Shown here: positions 8,611 to 18,496 of the stretch, in pieces
How positions within the stretch are numbered: position 1 is the stretch's first letter
Layout of the letters: each line of letters starts with the position of its first letter
NCBI GenBank assembly: GCA_041746135.1
Contig: JBGTHQ010000037.1
Span: 124,001 to 188,000 of the forward strand
Reading direction: 5' to 3'
DNA: 64,000 nucleotides
From: Alg239-R122 sp041746135
GTDB taxonomy: Bacteria > Pseudomonadota > Alphaproteobacteria > Sphingomonadales > Sphingomonadaceae
Notes under the pieces: generated by a model
Seen by the model: the letters and a program-made list of their open reading frames with translations, nothing else
Databases searched by the model: none
Told to the model about the DNA's origin: nothing
Translations under genes and position numbers: made by a program

Positions 8611-10053
8611 ATGACCGATACAATTCCCTCCGCAATCGACCCCCGTTCCTTTATTTATCGCGGCGATGCGCTCGACGCATCGCGGGCGGCGGCGCTTACC
8701 CGCGATGCTCTGAAAAACTGCGACGATGGCGAACTCTATCTGCAATATAGCGCCAGCGAGAGCTTTGCTTTCGATGATGGGCGGTTGAAGACCGCCGATT
8801 ATAACAATAATTCGGGCTTCGGACTGCGCGGCGTTTCGGGCGAAATGACCGGTTTCGCGCATGCCAACGATATCAGCGAACCCGCGATCCGGCGCGCTGC
8901 CGAAACATTGCGACTGCTCGACCCGGCGAAGGGCAAGCCCGCGCCGCCCCCGCGCCGGAACAACCGGCATCTTTATACCGATGGCAATCCGCTGGAGGAA
9001 ATCGGCTTTACCGAAAAAACGGCCTTGCTCGAAAAAATCGACGGCGCTGCCCGCACGCGCGATCCGCGTGTTAAACAGGTAACGGCAAGCCTGTCGGGTG
9101 TTTGGTCGGTTATTGAAATCGTGCGGCCAGATGGCTTTGTCGCCACCGATGTCCGGCCACTGGTGCGGCTGAACGTGTCGATTGTTGTCGAGCAAAACGG
9201 GCGCCGTGAAAGCGGTTCGTTCGGCATGGGCGGGCGTTATCTCTATGGCCAGCTGTTCGAGGAAGCGAACTGGAATCGCGCGATTGACGAGGCGCTGGCC
9301 CAGGCTCTGGTCAATCTCGAAAGCGTCGCCGCACCGGCGGGGGAAATGACCGTGTTGCTCGGTCCGGGCTGGCCGGGAATATTGCTCCATGAAGCCATCG
9401 GTCATGGGCTGGAAGGCGATTTCAACCGTAAGGGAACCAGCGTCTTTTCCGGCCGGATTGGCGAACGCGTCGCCGCTCCCGGCGTCACCGTAGTCGATGA
9501 CGGCACGATGCAGGACCGGCGCGGTTCTCTCAGCATCGACGATGAAGGTACGCCGACGCAGGAAAATGTGTTGATCGAGGACGGTATCTTGAGAAACTAT
9601 ATGCAGGACCGGCTCAATGCCCGGCTGATGGGCGTGCCCGCCACTGGCAATGGCCGCCGCGAATCCTATGCCCACGCACCGATGCCGCGCATGACCAACA
9701 CCTTTATGCGCAGCGGCAATGATGATCCGCAAGAATTGCTTTCGCGCGTCAAGAAAGGCATTTTTGCCAAAAGCTTCGGCGGCGGTCAGGTCGATATCGT
9801 GTCGGGCAAATTCGTTTTCTCCTGCACCGAAGCCTATAAGGTCGAAAACGGCAGGATCGGCGCACCGATCAAGGGCGCAACGCTGATCGGTGACGGGCCT
9901 ACCGTGCTGACCAAGGTCACGGGTATCGGCAACGACATGGCGCTCGACGAAGGCGTGGGCATATGCGGAAAAGGCGGACAAAGCGTCCCCGCTGGCGTCG
10001 GTCAACCGACATTGCTGGTGGAGGGACTGACAGTGGGCGGCACGGCAGCATGA
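8611..10053 (+). CDS. tldD: Metalloprotease TldD
   Basis: A 480-residue TldD subunit of the TldD/TldE (PmbA) zinc protease, which degrades unfolded or modified peptides and helps mature RiPPs and process the CcdA antitoxin in enterobacteria. The metal-binding HExxxH motif is LHEAIGHGLEGD (HEAIGH at 260-265), and a third ligand is expected in the FSCTEAYKV segment near the C-terminus. The partner tldE is not in the window. Start 8611 gives the usual length; an ATG at 8593 would add six residues. The downstream DUF924 gene overlaps its stop (ATGA), suggesting an operon with DUF924 and CPBP genes. Confidence 0.93.
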   Translation: MTDTIPSAIDPRSFIYRGDALDASRAAALTRDALKNCDDGELYLQYSASESFAFDDGRLKTADYNNNSGFGLRGVSGEMTGFAHANDISEPAIRRAAETLRLLDPAKGKPAPPPRRNNRHLYTDGNPLEEIGFTEKTALLEKIDGAARTRDPRVKQVTASLSGVWSVIEIVRPDGFVATDVRPLVRLNVSIVVEQNGRRESGSFGMGGRYLYGQLFEEANWNRAIDEALAQALVNLESVAAPAGEMTVLLGPGWPGILLHEAIGHGLEGDFNRKGTSVFSGRIGERVAAPGVTVVDDGTMQDRRGSLSIDDEGTPTQENVLIEDGILRNYMQDRLNARLMGVPATGNGRRESYAHAPMPRMTNTFMRSGNDDPQELLSRVKKGIFAKSFGGGQVDIVSGKFVFSCTEAYKVENGRIGAPIKGATLIGDGPTVLTKVTGIGNDMALDEGVGICGKGGQSVPAGVGQPTLLVEGLTVGGTAA

Positions 10054-10598
10054 GCGATACGAGCTGGATTGCCGCTATTCATGATTATTGGTTCGCCGAA
10101 CTCGGGCCATCCGGCTGGTTCAAACAATCGAACGAAGTCGACGAAGACATAACCGAGCGTTTTGGCGAAACATGGGAAAAGTTGCGCCAATGCCCGGCTT
10201 CCCATTTTATGGATAGTGCACACATGGCGCTGTCGTCGATCATCCTGTTCGACCAGTTCCCGCGCAACATGTTCCGCGGTCAGGCAGAGGCCTTTTCTAC
10301 CGATCATCTGGCCTTACAGATTGCAGAGAATGCCGTGGACTTAGGCTTCGACCAGAAAATACAAAAAGCGGAACGGCATTTTCTCTATATGCCCTTCATG
10401 CATAGCGAAGACTTGTCCGACCAAAACAGGTCGGTCCTGTTCTTTACCGAACTTGGCCAAAACAACTTGCTGGATTATGCAACGAAACACCGCAAGGCGA
10501 TCGAGAAATTCGGCCGCTTTCCGCACCGCAATGCTGTACTGGGGCGCAGGACGACGCCCGAAGAGCAGGAGGCCATCGACAGCGGACTTGCATGGTAG
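10050..10598 (+). CDS. DUF924 family protein
   Basis: A 182-residue protein of the DUF924 (PF06041) family, a helical TPR-like fold of unknown function. Recognisable family stretches are FWFAEL-like IHDYWFAELGPSGWF, ALSSIILFDQFPRNMFRG, HFLYMPFMHSEDL and FGRFPHRNAVLGR near the end. It is translationally coupled to tldD (ATGA at 10050-10053) and overlaps the following CPBP gene by 7 bases. Nothing in the sequence indicates an activity. Confidence 0.9.
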   Translation: MSDTSWIAAIHDYWFAELGPSGWFKQSNEVDEDITERFGETWEKLRQCPASHFMDSAHMALSSIILFDQFPRNMFRGQAEAFSTDHLALQIAENAVDLGFDQKIQKAERHFLYMPFMHSEDLSDQNRSVLFFTELGQNNLLDYATKHRKAIEKFGRFPHRNAVLGRRTTPEEQEAIDSGLAW

Positions 10599-11080
10599 CA
10601 GCAATATTCAGGCTTCCGTCTGTGCAGGACTGGCAACGCGTTGCATTATACCTGCTTTGGCTGGCGCCTTTACTGGCCATATTTGCCTATCTTGGGGGAT
10701 TTGCCACTTGGCAGCCCGCTGCAATAGATGTGGCCACCCTCCGACTCGCGATTCTGCTCTTTGTTATCCCTGCTTTGGGCGAGGAGATCCTGTTCCGCGG
10801 CCTGTTGCTGCCGTCACCCGGCACCAAGCAATCCAAGCAAAAATCTATCCGTACGGTTCTGGCCATCGCTTTATTTGTTCTGTGGCATCCGCTCCAGGCG
10901 TGGACGTTTGGGCCGCCATGGGCGGGGCTTTTCCTCAATCTGTGGTTTCTTTGCACCGTGGCCGTTCTTGGCATTGTCCTTTCACGCGTCTATTTCAGGA
11001 CAAAGTCGCTATGGCCGTGCGTTTTTGTGCACTGGCTGGTGGTGGCCAGCTGGAAACTCTTCTTCGGTGGCCCGTTTTAA
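10592..11080 (+). CDS. CPBP family intramembrane metalloprotease
   Basis: A 162-residue membrane protein with four or so hydrophobic segments and the CPBP/Abi motif set: GEEILFRG (motif 1, EExxxR), LWHPLQAW (motif 2 His) and FVHWLVV (motif 3 His). Such proteins are related to Rce1 CAAX proteases and in bacteria act on unknown membrane substrates or in bacteriocin immunity. The gene overlaps the end of the DUF924 gene, so it is the last member of the tldD operon. Confidence 0.85.
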   Translation: MVAAIFRLPSVQDWQRVALYLLWLAPLLAIFAYLGGFATWQPAAIDVATLRLAILLFVIPALGEEILFRGLLLPSPGTKQSKQKSIRTVLAIALFVLWHPLQAWTFGPPWAGLFLNLWFLCTVAVLGIVLSRVYFRTKSLWPCVFVHWLVVASWKLFFGGPF

Positions 11081-11219
11081 AAAAACCAACCTGCCTATTC
11101 TCTTTTGACACAAAGTCCGCACCCTTTTGAGACAGGGGCGAAAGCCGCATTGGCAAATCCCCCCGCGCCGCGTAATCGCAGTAATGGATCTGAAATTATG
11201 GTCTTATCGGGAATTATTT

Positions 11220-12167
11220 ATGCGTTTTTCCATCTTGCTCGCTTCAGCCGCACTTTTGGGGACCGGCTTCGCCGCACCTGCCAGCAGTCAGGGCCGAGGG
11301 GAGAATTTCACAATCGCCGAAACTGGCCAGCGGTTCGAACGCTTGTCCGATGCGGTCGATTCGATCGGCAGCAAAAATGGTACTATCGTCATAGCATCGG
11401 GGCGCTATCGCGACTGTGCGGTGCAGCAAGCCGGGTCGATCACCTATCGCGCGGACGTACCGGGCAAGGCAGTGTTCGATGGCGGCATTTGCGAAGATAA
11501 AGCGGCGCTCGTGCTGCGCGGGAGGAGCGCTACGGTTGAAGGCATTGTATTTCAGAATATGGTAGTGAGAGACGGCAACGGTGCCGGCATCCGCCTCGAA
11601 ACCGGCGACTTGTCCGTATCCAACTCGCTTTTTCGCAACAGCGAACAGGGGATATTGACCGCCGACGATCCGACCGGTGCCATCGTTATCGACAAGACCA
11701 GCTTTGCAGGGCTGGGACGGTGCGACCGCGGCCTTTCGTGCGCGCACAGCATCTATATCGGCAATTATGGCAGCCTTAAAGTCACCCGCTCACGCTTCGA
11801 GCGCGGACGCGGCGGCCATTATGTCAAAAGTCGCGCGGCCCGCATTGAAGTGACCGACAGTAGCTTTGACGATACGCAAGGGCGCACCACCAATTACATG
11901 ATCGATCTGGCCGACGGTGCAACCGGCCTGATCGCCGGCAACATATTCGTGCAGGGCGAGGACAAGGAAAATTACAGCGCCTTTATCACCGTAGCGCCCG
12001 AAAACCGCTATCACCATTCGGCGGGTCTGGTAATCAGGGACAATGACGCCCGTATCGCGCCGGGTATCGATCGCAGCACGGTATTCGTGGCCGATTGGAG
12101 CGGCGAGAATATACGCCCCGGCAATAATGCGCTTGGCGCGGGCCTCAAACCATATGAAAGGCGGTAG
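11220..12167 (+). CDS. Exported right-handed beta-helix protein
   Basis: A 315-residue protein with a signal peptide (MRFSILLASAALLGTGFAAPASSQG) and a parallel beta-helix made of short repeats such as ATVEGIVFQNMVVRDGNGAGIRLE, LSVSNSLFRNSEQGI, LKVTRSRFERG and IEVTDSSFDDT. Such folds occur in pectate-lyase-like and alginate-epimerase-like enzymes, so a periplasmic or secreted polysaccharide-binding or -modifying role is plausible. No catalytic triad can be assigned by eye. ATG 11220 is chosen because the signal peptide starts there; the frame is open further upstream. Confidence 0.82.
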   Translation: MRFSILLASAALLGTGFAAPASSQGRGENFTIAETGQRFERLSDAVDSIGSKNGTIVIASGRYRDCAVQQAGSITYRADVPGKAVFDGGICEDKAALVLRGRSATVEGIVFQNMVVRDGNGAGIRLETGDLSVSNSLFRNSEQGILTADDPTGAIVIDKTSFAGLGRCDRGLSCAHSIYIGNYGSLKVTRSRFERGRGGHYVKSRAARIEVTDSSFDDTQGRTTNYMIDLADGATGLIAGNIFVQGEDKENYSAFITVAPENRYHHSAGLVIRDNDARIAPGIDRSTVFVADWSGENIRPGNNALGAGLKPYERR

Positions 12168-12176
12168 CGCCCTGCC

Positions 12177-13871
12177 TTAAAAGGCAGGCGAGTTGCAGCT
12201 ATTGCCGGTGCCACCATCCAGATCGAGGCAGCGACCATCATACGCGTCTTTTTCGCTGGCAAGTCCCAGAAGTCCCGCAAGCGTCGGCGCGATATCGACA
12301 GTCATGACCGGATTGGGCTGTTCAAAGCCTGTCATCCCGCTGCGCCAGAAAAGCAGCGGCACGCGGCGATCATAGTCCCATGGTGACCCGTGCGTGGCAA
12401 CATAGCCAATGCTCGGCTTGGCGATCGGCGTGATACCCGGCTTGAGCAGCACCACGAAATCGCCCGACCGATCGGGATGAAAGGATGCCCGCGCACGCTC
12501 CGCCAGGCTCCAGCTTTGCACCGGTCCGTGCGGCAAAGGCGTTGCCATGACTTCGGCGGCGGAGAAAACGGCCGCGACCTGGTCGTTCCCGGTCAATATG
12601 CGTTTGGCGGCAGTCAGTACCGCCGCACGCTGGGTATCGTTCATCTCGTGGGTGATATACATATCGCCAAACGGCCCGTCGCCCAACAGTATCGCGCCGG
12701 TCCAGCCGAAGTCCAGCTCGCTGCGGATCGTTTCGCTCAGGCCTTCCGGATACAGTGCCTGGGCAGCGCGCTGCGCGTCCGGCATCGCTTGCAGCACAAG
12801 GCGCTCGGGCAGATCGTGCCCGCCATGGTCGGCCGTGAGCATCACGACATAATCCAGACCCTTTGCATCCAGATCGGCAAAAAATACGCCCAGTTCGCGG
12901 TCGAGCGCAGCCAGTTGCAGGCACATTTCCAGACCCTGGGTACCAAAGGCATGACCGACATAATCGGTCGCGGAAAGACCGATGGAAAGTACATCCGGCA
13001 CGGCGTCCCTGCCCAGCTGCTGCTCGTCCACAAGGGCACTGGCAAGACTCAACGTGGCCGCATCCATGTCGGGCGAGGTGCGGAACAGTTGCGGCATGTC
13101 CGCAGGAAGTGCGAAATCATAGCTGCCCACGCTCAGATCGTCGTTGACGCGGATGGCGGCATTACGGCTGGCGCAATAGGTAGGAATATCGCGGCCTGGG
13201 TGACCCCGCGCGATCTTCGCGGCAACCTGCGCATTTACGGTTTGTGCAGCGCCCGATAGTACGCGGCCGTCCCGGCCGGTGAAATTTTCGCCGCCCCACC
13301 AATAGATCGCATCGGTATTGGCACCGCCCATCATCAGCGCCGCGCGATCCTTGCCCGCCACTGCCACGTTACGGGCGGCGGGGTTCGCGGCTTTCAGCCG
13401 CTCGCCCAATGTCGGCACCAGCAAATGCACGGGCGAAGCGGTATATTCTCCCGAATTGCTGCCCACCACGCTTTCGTCTTCAGCACAGTATATTCTTTTG
13501 TCATCACGCGGTGTATCGAGATCGAACCAGCGGTTGGCGACGATGCCGGTACGCGCAGGGTGTGCGCCTGTCAATATCGTGCTGTGGCCGGGGCAGGTTT
13601 CGGTGGCGGCATGCGATTGATAGGCGGAAGGAAATACCGCGCCTTGCTCCAGCCGTTTCAGACCGTCCGTAAAATAGGGTCGGTATTCGCTGAACAGATC
13701 GGCGGAAAACTGGTCGACCGAAATCGCCACGATCAGTCTGGGCGGCGTGCGATCAGGGGATGCCTCCGTGACAGCCGAATTTTCGGGCTGTGCGCTCTGG
13801 GCCAACAAAGAGGGTGTCACAAAGACTGTCAAAAAAGTTGCAAAAGCTGTAACGATGGGGAAAGTGCGCAC
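12177..13871 (-). CDS. PafA-like alkaline phosphatase, exported
   Basis: A 564-residue alkaline phosphatase superfamily enzyme with a signal peptide ending around SLLAQ. Metal ligand Asp 53 sits in ISVDQF; the nucleophile is Thr 90 in AATETCPGHST. Asn 113 (VANRWFD) and the Lys 174-Asp-Arg 176 motif (AGKDRAA) match the substrate-binding residues of the PafA phosphomonoesterase. SATDYVGHAFG, TADHGGHDLP and VATHGSPWDYD supply the remaining zinc ligands. It should release phosphate from organic esters in the periplasm. It is convergent with the beta-helix gene and divergent from the DsbD-like gene. Confidence 0.88.
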   Translation of the reverse strand: MRTFPIVTAFATFLTVFVTPSLLAQSAQPENSAVTEASPDRTPPRLIVAISVDQFSADLFSEYRPYFTDGLKRLEQGAVFPSAYQSHAATETCPGHSTILTGAHPARTGIVANRWFDLDTPRDDKRIYCAEDESVVGSNSGEYTASPVHLLVPTLGERLKAANPAARNVAVAGKDRAALMMGGANTDAIYWWGGENFTGRDGRVLSGAAQTVNAQVAAKIARGHPGRDIPTYCASRNAAIRVNDDLSVGSYDFALPADMPQLFRTSPDMDAATLSLASALVDEQQLGRDAVPDVLSIGLSATDYVGHAFGTQGLEMCLQLAALDRELGVFFADLDAKGLDYVVMLTADHGGHDLPERLVLQAMPDAQRAAQALYPEGLSETIRSELDFGWTGAILLGDGPFGDMYITHEMNDTQRAAVLTAAKRILTGNDQVAAVFSAAEVMATPLPHGPVQSWSLAERARASFHPDRSGDFVVLLKPGITPIAKPSIGYVATHGSPWDYDRRVPLLFWRSGMTGFEQPNPVMTVDIAPTLAGLLGLASEKDAYDGRCLDLDGGTGNSCNSPAF

Positions 13872-14007
13872 GAATATCTCCTGTAACTGGGCCCGGAATT
13901 AGGAGCGCCCTGTAATAAGACCGCAGCCATGTCTGTCCGATACGGCATCAGCTGCCGCAATGCCATACGCTGCAATAGAGGCTTTTGATTTTATTTTTAT
14001 GACAGTC

Positions 14008-16155
14008 ATGAAAATCCAGCGTCTTGCCGCCGTCCCGTTGCTGTTACTGATGCTGCTTTTCGGCATGGCGGCAATCGCGCCGCCATTCGGCGCCGGGCCC
14101 GAAACGCCTTTTGCCAAACACATCAACCCCCAACTGGTCGCGGAAACCGATGCCGTGCGCCCCGGCGATACGGTGATGCTCGCTTTGGTCATGAACACCG
14201 ACAAAGGCTGGCACGGCTATTGGCAAAATGGCGGCGATGCCGGTTTCGGGATGCAGGCCGACTGGACGCTGCCTGCCGGAATTACGACCGGCGCATTGCA
14301 ATATCCTGTCCCGTCCACGCTCTATGTCGGCGATCTGATGAACTATGTTTACATGGAAAGCTATACCGTATTGGTGCCGCTTACGGTCGGCAGGAATGTC
14401 GCGGAAGGTGCAACGCCAATCACGGTGAAACTGGACTGGCTGGTCTGTACCGACAAAATATGCGTCCCCGAATCCGGTACGTATCAAACCGATATTACCG
14501 TCAGCCGCGATGCGCGGGCAATGAACACGGTGCGCTCCGCCCGGTTCGACACCTATCGCCAGAAACTGCCCGCACCGCTTGGCAGCGAAGGCACATTTAC
14601 TTTCGATGGAAACAAGCTGCGTCTCGCCATTCCCTATCCCGCATCGGGCCGATTGCAGGCACCCTATTTCTTTCCCGCGACACAAGACGCGTTCGATTAT
14701 TCCGAGCCTTTGTCCTTCTATCGCAGCGGCGACAATGTGATTGTCGAGGGAGTCGCCAATGATAAAAACCTTGCGCAACTTTCCGGAATTCTGAAAATCG
14801 CACCCGATATCGGGCTGAGCGTGGCTGCCATCAGGGGAGATGTCCCGGCGGGCGGTGTTCTCACCTATACCAGCCCCAGCCCGGTTGAGCAAAGGGGTAC
14901 GGAAGACACGCCCGGCAGTACGCGCGGGGCGTTTTCGCTGTTGCTTTTGGCAGGCGCGTTTGGCGGGGCGTTGCTGGGCGGTCTTATCCTCAACATCATG
15001 CCGTGCGTATTCCCGATTCTTTCGCTGAAAGCGATCAGCCTGGCTAAAATCGGCAGCGACGAGCGCGCGGCGCGTAGAGAAGCCCTGGCCTATAGCGCGG
15101 GCGTGGTGCTGGTGAGCATCGCACTGGGTGCCGCCATGCTGGGACTGCGCGGTGCGGGCGAACAGGTGGGATGGGCTTTCCAGCTTCAGGATCCGCGTAT
15201 CGTGTTCATATTGCTGATCGTAATCCTCGCCATCGCGTTCAATCTCGCCGGTTTGTTCGAGATCGGCAATCTGGCATTCGGTAACAAGCTGGCATCGAGT
15301 GGCGGCACCGGCGGCGCTTTTTGGACCGGCGTGCTGGCCGCATTCGTGGCGACGCCGTGCACCGGTCCCTTTATGGCCGTGGCCATGGGTACCGCGCTGA
15401 TACTGCCCGCTTATGCGGCCCTGCTGGTTTTTGCCGGACTGGGGCTGGGGCTGGCGCTCCCGTTTCTGCTGCTGGGATTCGTCCCCGCCCTGCGCCGCAA
15501 GCTGCCCAGGCCCGGCGCTTGGATGGGTACATTTCGCAAGATCATGGCGGTGCCGATGTTCGTGACCGCGCTGGCTTTGGTCTGGGTGCTGGGCCGACAG
15601 GCAGGCAGCGATACGGTCGTCATGGCGGTGGCCGCAAGCATGATCGCCATATTGTTTTTGTGGTGGGCAGGGCTGCGGCAACGCGCGGGCAAATCCGCAA
15701 CACTAGTGCTCGTATTGCCGCTAATGCTCGTCACGATATTCTGTGTTTTCATGCTGCCGCAAAATGACAAGAGAACCATTGCAATGGATACCAAAACGGT
15801 CCTGTCCAAAAGTGAAATCGTAACCAGCGAACCGTTCAGCCAGGAAAGACTGGACCAGCTTCGCGCAGAAAAGCGACCGGTCTTCGCCTATTTCACGGCC
15901 GACTGGTGCATCACCTGCAAAGTCAACGAAGCGAGCGCGTTGCAACGCACTGAAACGGCCAAAGCCTTTGCCGACAAGAACGTCGCCGTACTGAAAGGCG
16001 ACTGGACGCGCCGCAATCCCAAAATTACCCGCTATCTGGAAGCCAATGGTAGGTCCGGCGTTCCGCTCTACGTCTATTATCCCGCCGGCGGCGGCGCGCA
16101 GATATTGTCGCAGATTCTGACAGTGGACGAACTGGTCGCCCTGACGATGCAATAA
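14008..16155 (+). CDS. Thiol:disulfide interchange protein, DsbD-like
   Basis: A 715-residue membrane reductase. After a signal/anchor segment comes a periplasmic DsbD-alpha-like domain with a disulfide pair in LVCTDKICVPESG. The hydrophobic central domain (about eight membrane helices) carries the two electron-carrying cysteines in NIMPCVFPI and VATPCTGPF. The C-terminal thioredoxin-like domain holds the active site FTADWCITCK. It carries electrons from cytoplasmic thioredoxin to periplasmic proteins, for example for cytochrome c or metal-protein maturation. The start is uncertain: ATG at 13999 and 14008 are both in frame and neither has a strong ribosome site. Confidence 0.9.
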   Translation: MKIQRLAAVPLLLLMLLFGMAAIAPPFGAGPETPFAKHINPQLVAETDAVRPGDTVMLALVMNTDKGWHGYWQNGGDAGFGMQADWTLPAGITTGALQYPVPSTLYVGDLMNYVYMESYTVLVPLTVGRNVAEGATPITVKLDWLVCTDKICVPESGTYQTDITVSRDARAMNTVRSARFDTYRQKLPAPLGSEGTFTFDGNKLRLAIPYPASGRLQAPYFFPATQDAFDYSEPLSFYRSGDNVIVEGVANDKNLAQLSGILKIAPDIGLSVAAIRGDVPAGGVLTYTSPSPVEQRGTEDTPGSTRGAFSLLLLAGAFGGALLGGLILNIMPCVFPILSLKAISLAKIGSDERAARREALAYSAGVVLVSIALGAAMLGLRGAGEQVGWAFQLQDPRIVFILLIVILAIAFNLAGLFEIGNLAFGNKLASSGGTGGAFWTGVLAAFVATPCTGPFMAVAMGTALILPAYAALLVFAGLGLGLALPFLLLGFVPALRRKLPRPGAWMGTFRKIMAVPMFVTALALVWVLGRQAGSDTVVMAVAASMIAILFLWWAGLRQRAGKSATLVLVLPLMLVTIFCVFMLPQNDKRTIAMDTKTVLSKSEIVTSEPFSQERLDQLRAEKRPVFAYFTADWCITCKVNEASALQRTETAKAFADKNVAVLKGDWTRRNPKITRYLEANGRSGVPLYVYYPAGGGAQILSQILTVDELVALTMQ

Positions 16156-16176
16156 ATATGTGACTGGTGGCTACGG

Positions 16177-18357
16177 CTACATTTTGCGCTGAGTGCGGCC
16201 ATAGGCCATTTTGCGCGTTCCGGGTTTGCCCTCGGTCGCCCGGCCGACCGGGCGTGCCACCTGGTCGGTCGGGGGAAGGCCCAGTTCCTCGGCCTCGAGC
16301 TTGCGGATCTCGTCACGCAGACGGCCCGCTTCCTCGAATTCCAGATCGGCGGCGGCGGCGCGCATGCGTTTTTCCATATCCTCGATATGCTTGCGCAGAT
16401 TATGCCCGGCCATGGGCGGTACGTTCTTGGCGCCCTTGCCGCCATCAATCGCATCGCGCACCGTCACCTGCCCGACGATGTCGGCAATATTGCGCACGAT
16501 CGTGGTCGGCGTGATGTCATGTTCTTCATTATAAGCGACCTGTTTCTCGCGGCGGCGGTCGGTTTCGTTGAGCGCACGCTCCATCGATCCGGTAATACGG
16601 TCGGCATAGAGAATGACGCGACCATCGACATTGCGCGCGGCGCGGCCGATCGTCTGGATGAGTGAGGTTTCGCTACGCAGGAAGCCTTCCTTGTCGGCAT
16701 CGAGTATCGCCACCAGCCCGCATTCGGGAATATCAAGCCCCTCGCGCAGCAGGTTGATGCCGATCAGTACATCATACACGCCCATGCGCAAATCGCGGAT
16801 CAGCTCGATTCGCTCCAGCGTCTCGACGTCGCTGTGCATATAGCGGACCCTTAGCCCAGCCTCGTGCATGAATTCGGTCAGATCCTCGGCCATCCGCTTG
16901 GTCAGCGTCGTCACCAATGTGCGATAGCCTGCCTCGGCCACCTTGCGGCATTCGGCGATCAGGTCGTCGACCTGTTCTTCGACCGGGCGGATTTCGACCG
17001 GCGGATCGATTAGCCCGGTGGGGCGGATCACCTGCTCTGAAAACACGCCGCCCGTCTGCTCCATTTCCCAATTACCTGGCGTCGCTGACACGCTAATCGT
17101 CTGCGGCCGCATCGCGTCCCATTCGTTGAAGCGCAGCGGCCGGTTGTCGATGCAGCTAGGCAGGCGAAACCCGTGTTCGGCCAGCGTGATCTTGCGGCGA
17201 TGATCGCCTTTCGACATCGCGCCGATTTGCGGCACGGTCTGGTGGCTTTCATCGACGAATAGCAGCGCGTTTTCGGGCAAATATTCGAACAATGTCGGCG
17301 GCGGTTCGCCCGGCAGCCGTCCGGTCAGGAAGCGGCTGTAATTCTCGATACCCGCACAGCTTCCCGTCGCGGCGATCATTTCGAGGTCGAAATGCGTGCG
17401 CTGCTCAAGCCTTTGCGCCTCGAGCAGCATGCCTTCCGCCTCAAGCTCCTTGAGCCGTTCGGTCAGCTCGAACTTGATCGCCTGGGCGGCCTGTTTCATG
17501 GTCGGTCCCGGCGTAACATAGTGCGAGTTGGCATATACCCGCACGCGCTCGAGCGACGTGCTCTTTTTGCCGGTCAACGGATCGAATTCGACAATCTCCT
17601 CAATCTCGTCGCCGAAAAACGAAATACGCCACGCGGTATCGTCATAATGCGAGGGAAAGATTTCCAGATTATCGCCGCGCACGCGGAAATTGCCGCGCGC
17701 GAAGGCCACGTCGTTGCGCTTGTACTGCAGCGCGACCAGCTTGCGGATCAGCTCTCGCTGGTCGACGCTTTCGCCTTTTTTCAAGTCAAATATCATCGCC
17801 GAGTAAGTTTCGACCGAACCGATACCGTAAATGCACGACACCGATGCAACGATGATCACATCATCGCGTTCGAGCAGCGAACGCGTCGCGGAATGGCGCA
17901 TCCGGTCGATCGCCTCGTTCACGCTTGATTCTTTCTCGATATAGGTATCCGACCGCGGCACATAGGCCTCGGGCTGGTAATAATCATAATAGCTGACGAA
18001 ATATTCAACCGCATTGTCGGGAAAGAAGCTCTTGAACTCGCCGTAAAGCTGCGCCGCTAATATCTTGTTGGGGGCAAGGATCAGCGCGGGCCGCTGCGTC
18101 GCTTCGATGACCTTGGCCATGGTAAAGGTCTTGCCCGATCCGGTCACGCCCAGCAGCACCTGGTCACGTTCCTGTTCACCGATGCTTTCGACAATTTCCC
18201 TGATCGCGGTCGGCTGGTCGCCCGATGGCTGATACTCGCTGACCAGTTCGAATTTCTTGCCGCCATCCGATTTTTGCGGACGCTGCGGTTTGTGTGGTAC
18301 GAAATCCTGTGTGGTTTCGGGCTCTGCCAGCCCCCTGCGGATAATTAGCTCTGACAT
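16177..18357 (-). CDS. uvrB: UvrABC excinuclease subunit B
   Basis: A 726-residue helicase-fold protein that loads at DNA damage and recruits UvrC in nucleotide excision repair. Walker A is LGVTGSGKT (69-77); the beta-hairpin stretch SYYDYYQPEAYVP, the DEAH-like VDESHQT, and helicase motifs QTIGRAARN and GINLLREGLD are clear. A C-terminal UVR motif (EFEEAGRLRDEIRKLE) and a basic tail complete it. The start at 18357 fits the family; the frame is open to 18408. I found no GAAC-N7-GAAC box upstream, so SOS control is not evident here. Confidence 0.97.
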   Translation of the reverse strand: MSELIIRRGLAEPETTQDFVPHKPQRPQKSDGGKKFELVSEYQPSGDQPTAIREIVESIGEQERDQVLLGVTGSGKTFTMAKVIEATQRPALILAPNKILAAQLYGEFKSFFPDNAVEYFVSYYDYYQPEAYVPRSDTYIEKESSVNEAIDRMRHSATRSLLERDDVIIVASVSCIYGIGSVETYSAMIFDLKKGESVDQRELIRKLVALQYKRNDVAFARGNFRVRGDNLEIFPSHYDDTAWRISFFGDEIEEIVEFDPLTGKKSTSLERVRVYANSHYVTPGPTMKQAAQAIKFELTERLKELEAEGMLLEAQRLEQRTHFDLEMIAATGSCAGIENYSRFLTGRLPGEPPPTLFEYLPENALLFVDESHQTVPQIGAMSKGDHRRKITLAEHGFRLPSCIDNRPLRFNEWDAMRPQTISVSATPGNWEMEQTGGVFSEQVIRPTGLIDPPVEIRPVEEQVDDLIAECRKVAEAGYRTLVTTLTKRMAEDLTEFMHEAGLRVRYMHSDVETLERIELIRDLRMGVYDVLIGINLLREGLDIPECGLVAILDADKEGFLRSETSLIQTIGRAARNVDGRVILYADRITGSMERALNETDRRREKQVAYNEEHDITPTTIVRNIADIVGQVTVRDAIDGGKGAKNVPPMAGHNLRKHIEDMEKRMRAAAADLEFEEAGRLRDEIRKLEAEELGLPPTDQVARPVGRATEGKPGTRKMAYGRTQRKM

Positions 18358-18496
18358 GCAGCATATATGGAATGCCGCCCGCGTGTTGTCACCCCTTGCG
18401 AGCAACAAATGATGGGCGGGAATTCCTCCACGCGAAACTTGTGGATTCCATAACTATTGCCTGTATGCTTGTCCGCAAGATCAAGGAGATATTCAC

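Noticed and set aside
8143..10005. 620-residue ORF on the minus strand
   Set aside because: It is antisense to the well-supported tldD gene, has no family motifs and no ribosome site; codon-position bias of the tldD strand explains the open frame.
14044..15681. 545-residue minus-strand ORF
   Set aside because: Antisense to the DsbD-like gene, Gln/Arg/His-rich composition of a shadow frame, no recognisable motif.
18358..18496. LexA box upstream of uvrB
   Set aside because: The gap contains no GAAC or GTTC tetramer in the needed spacing on either strand.
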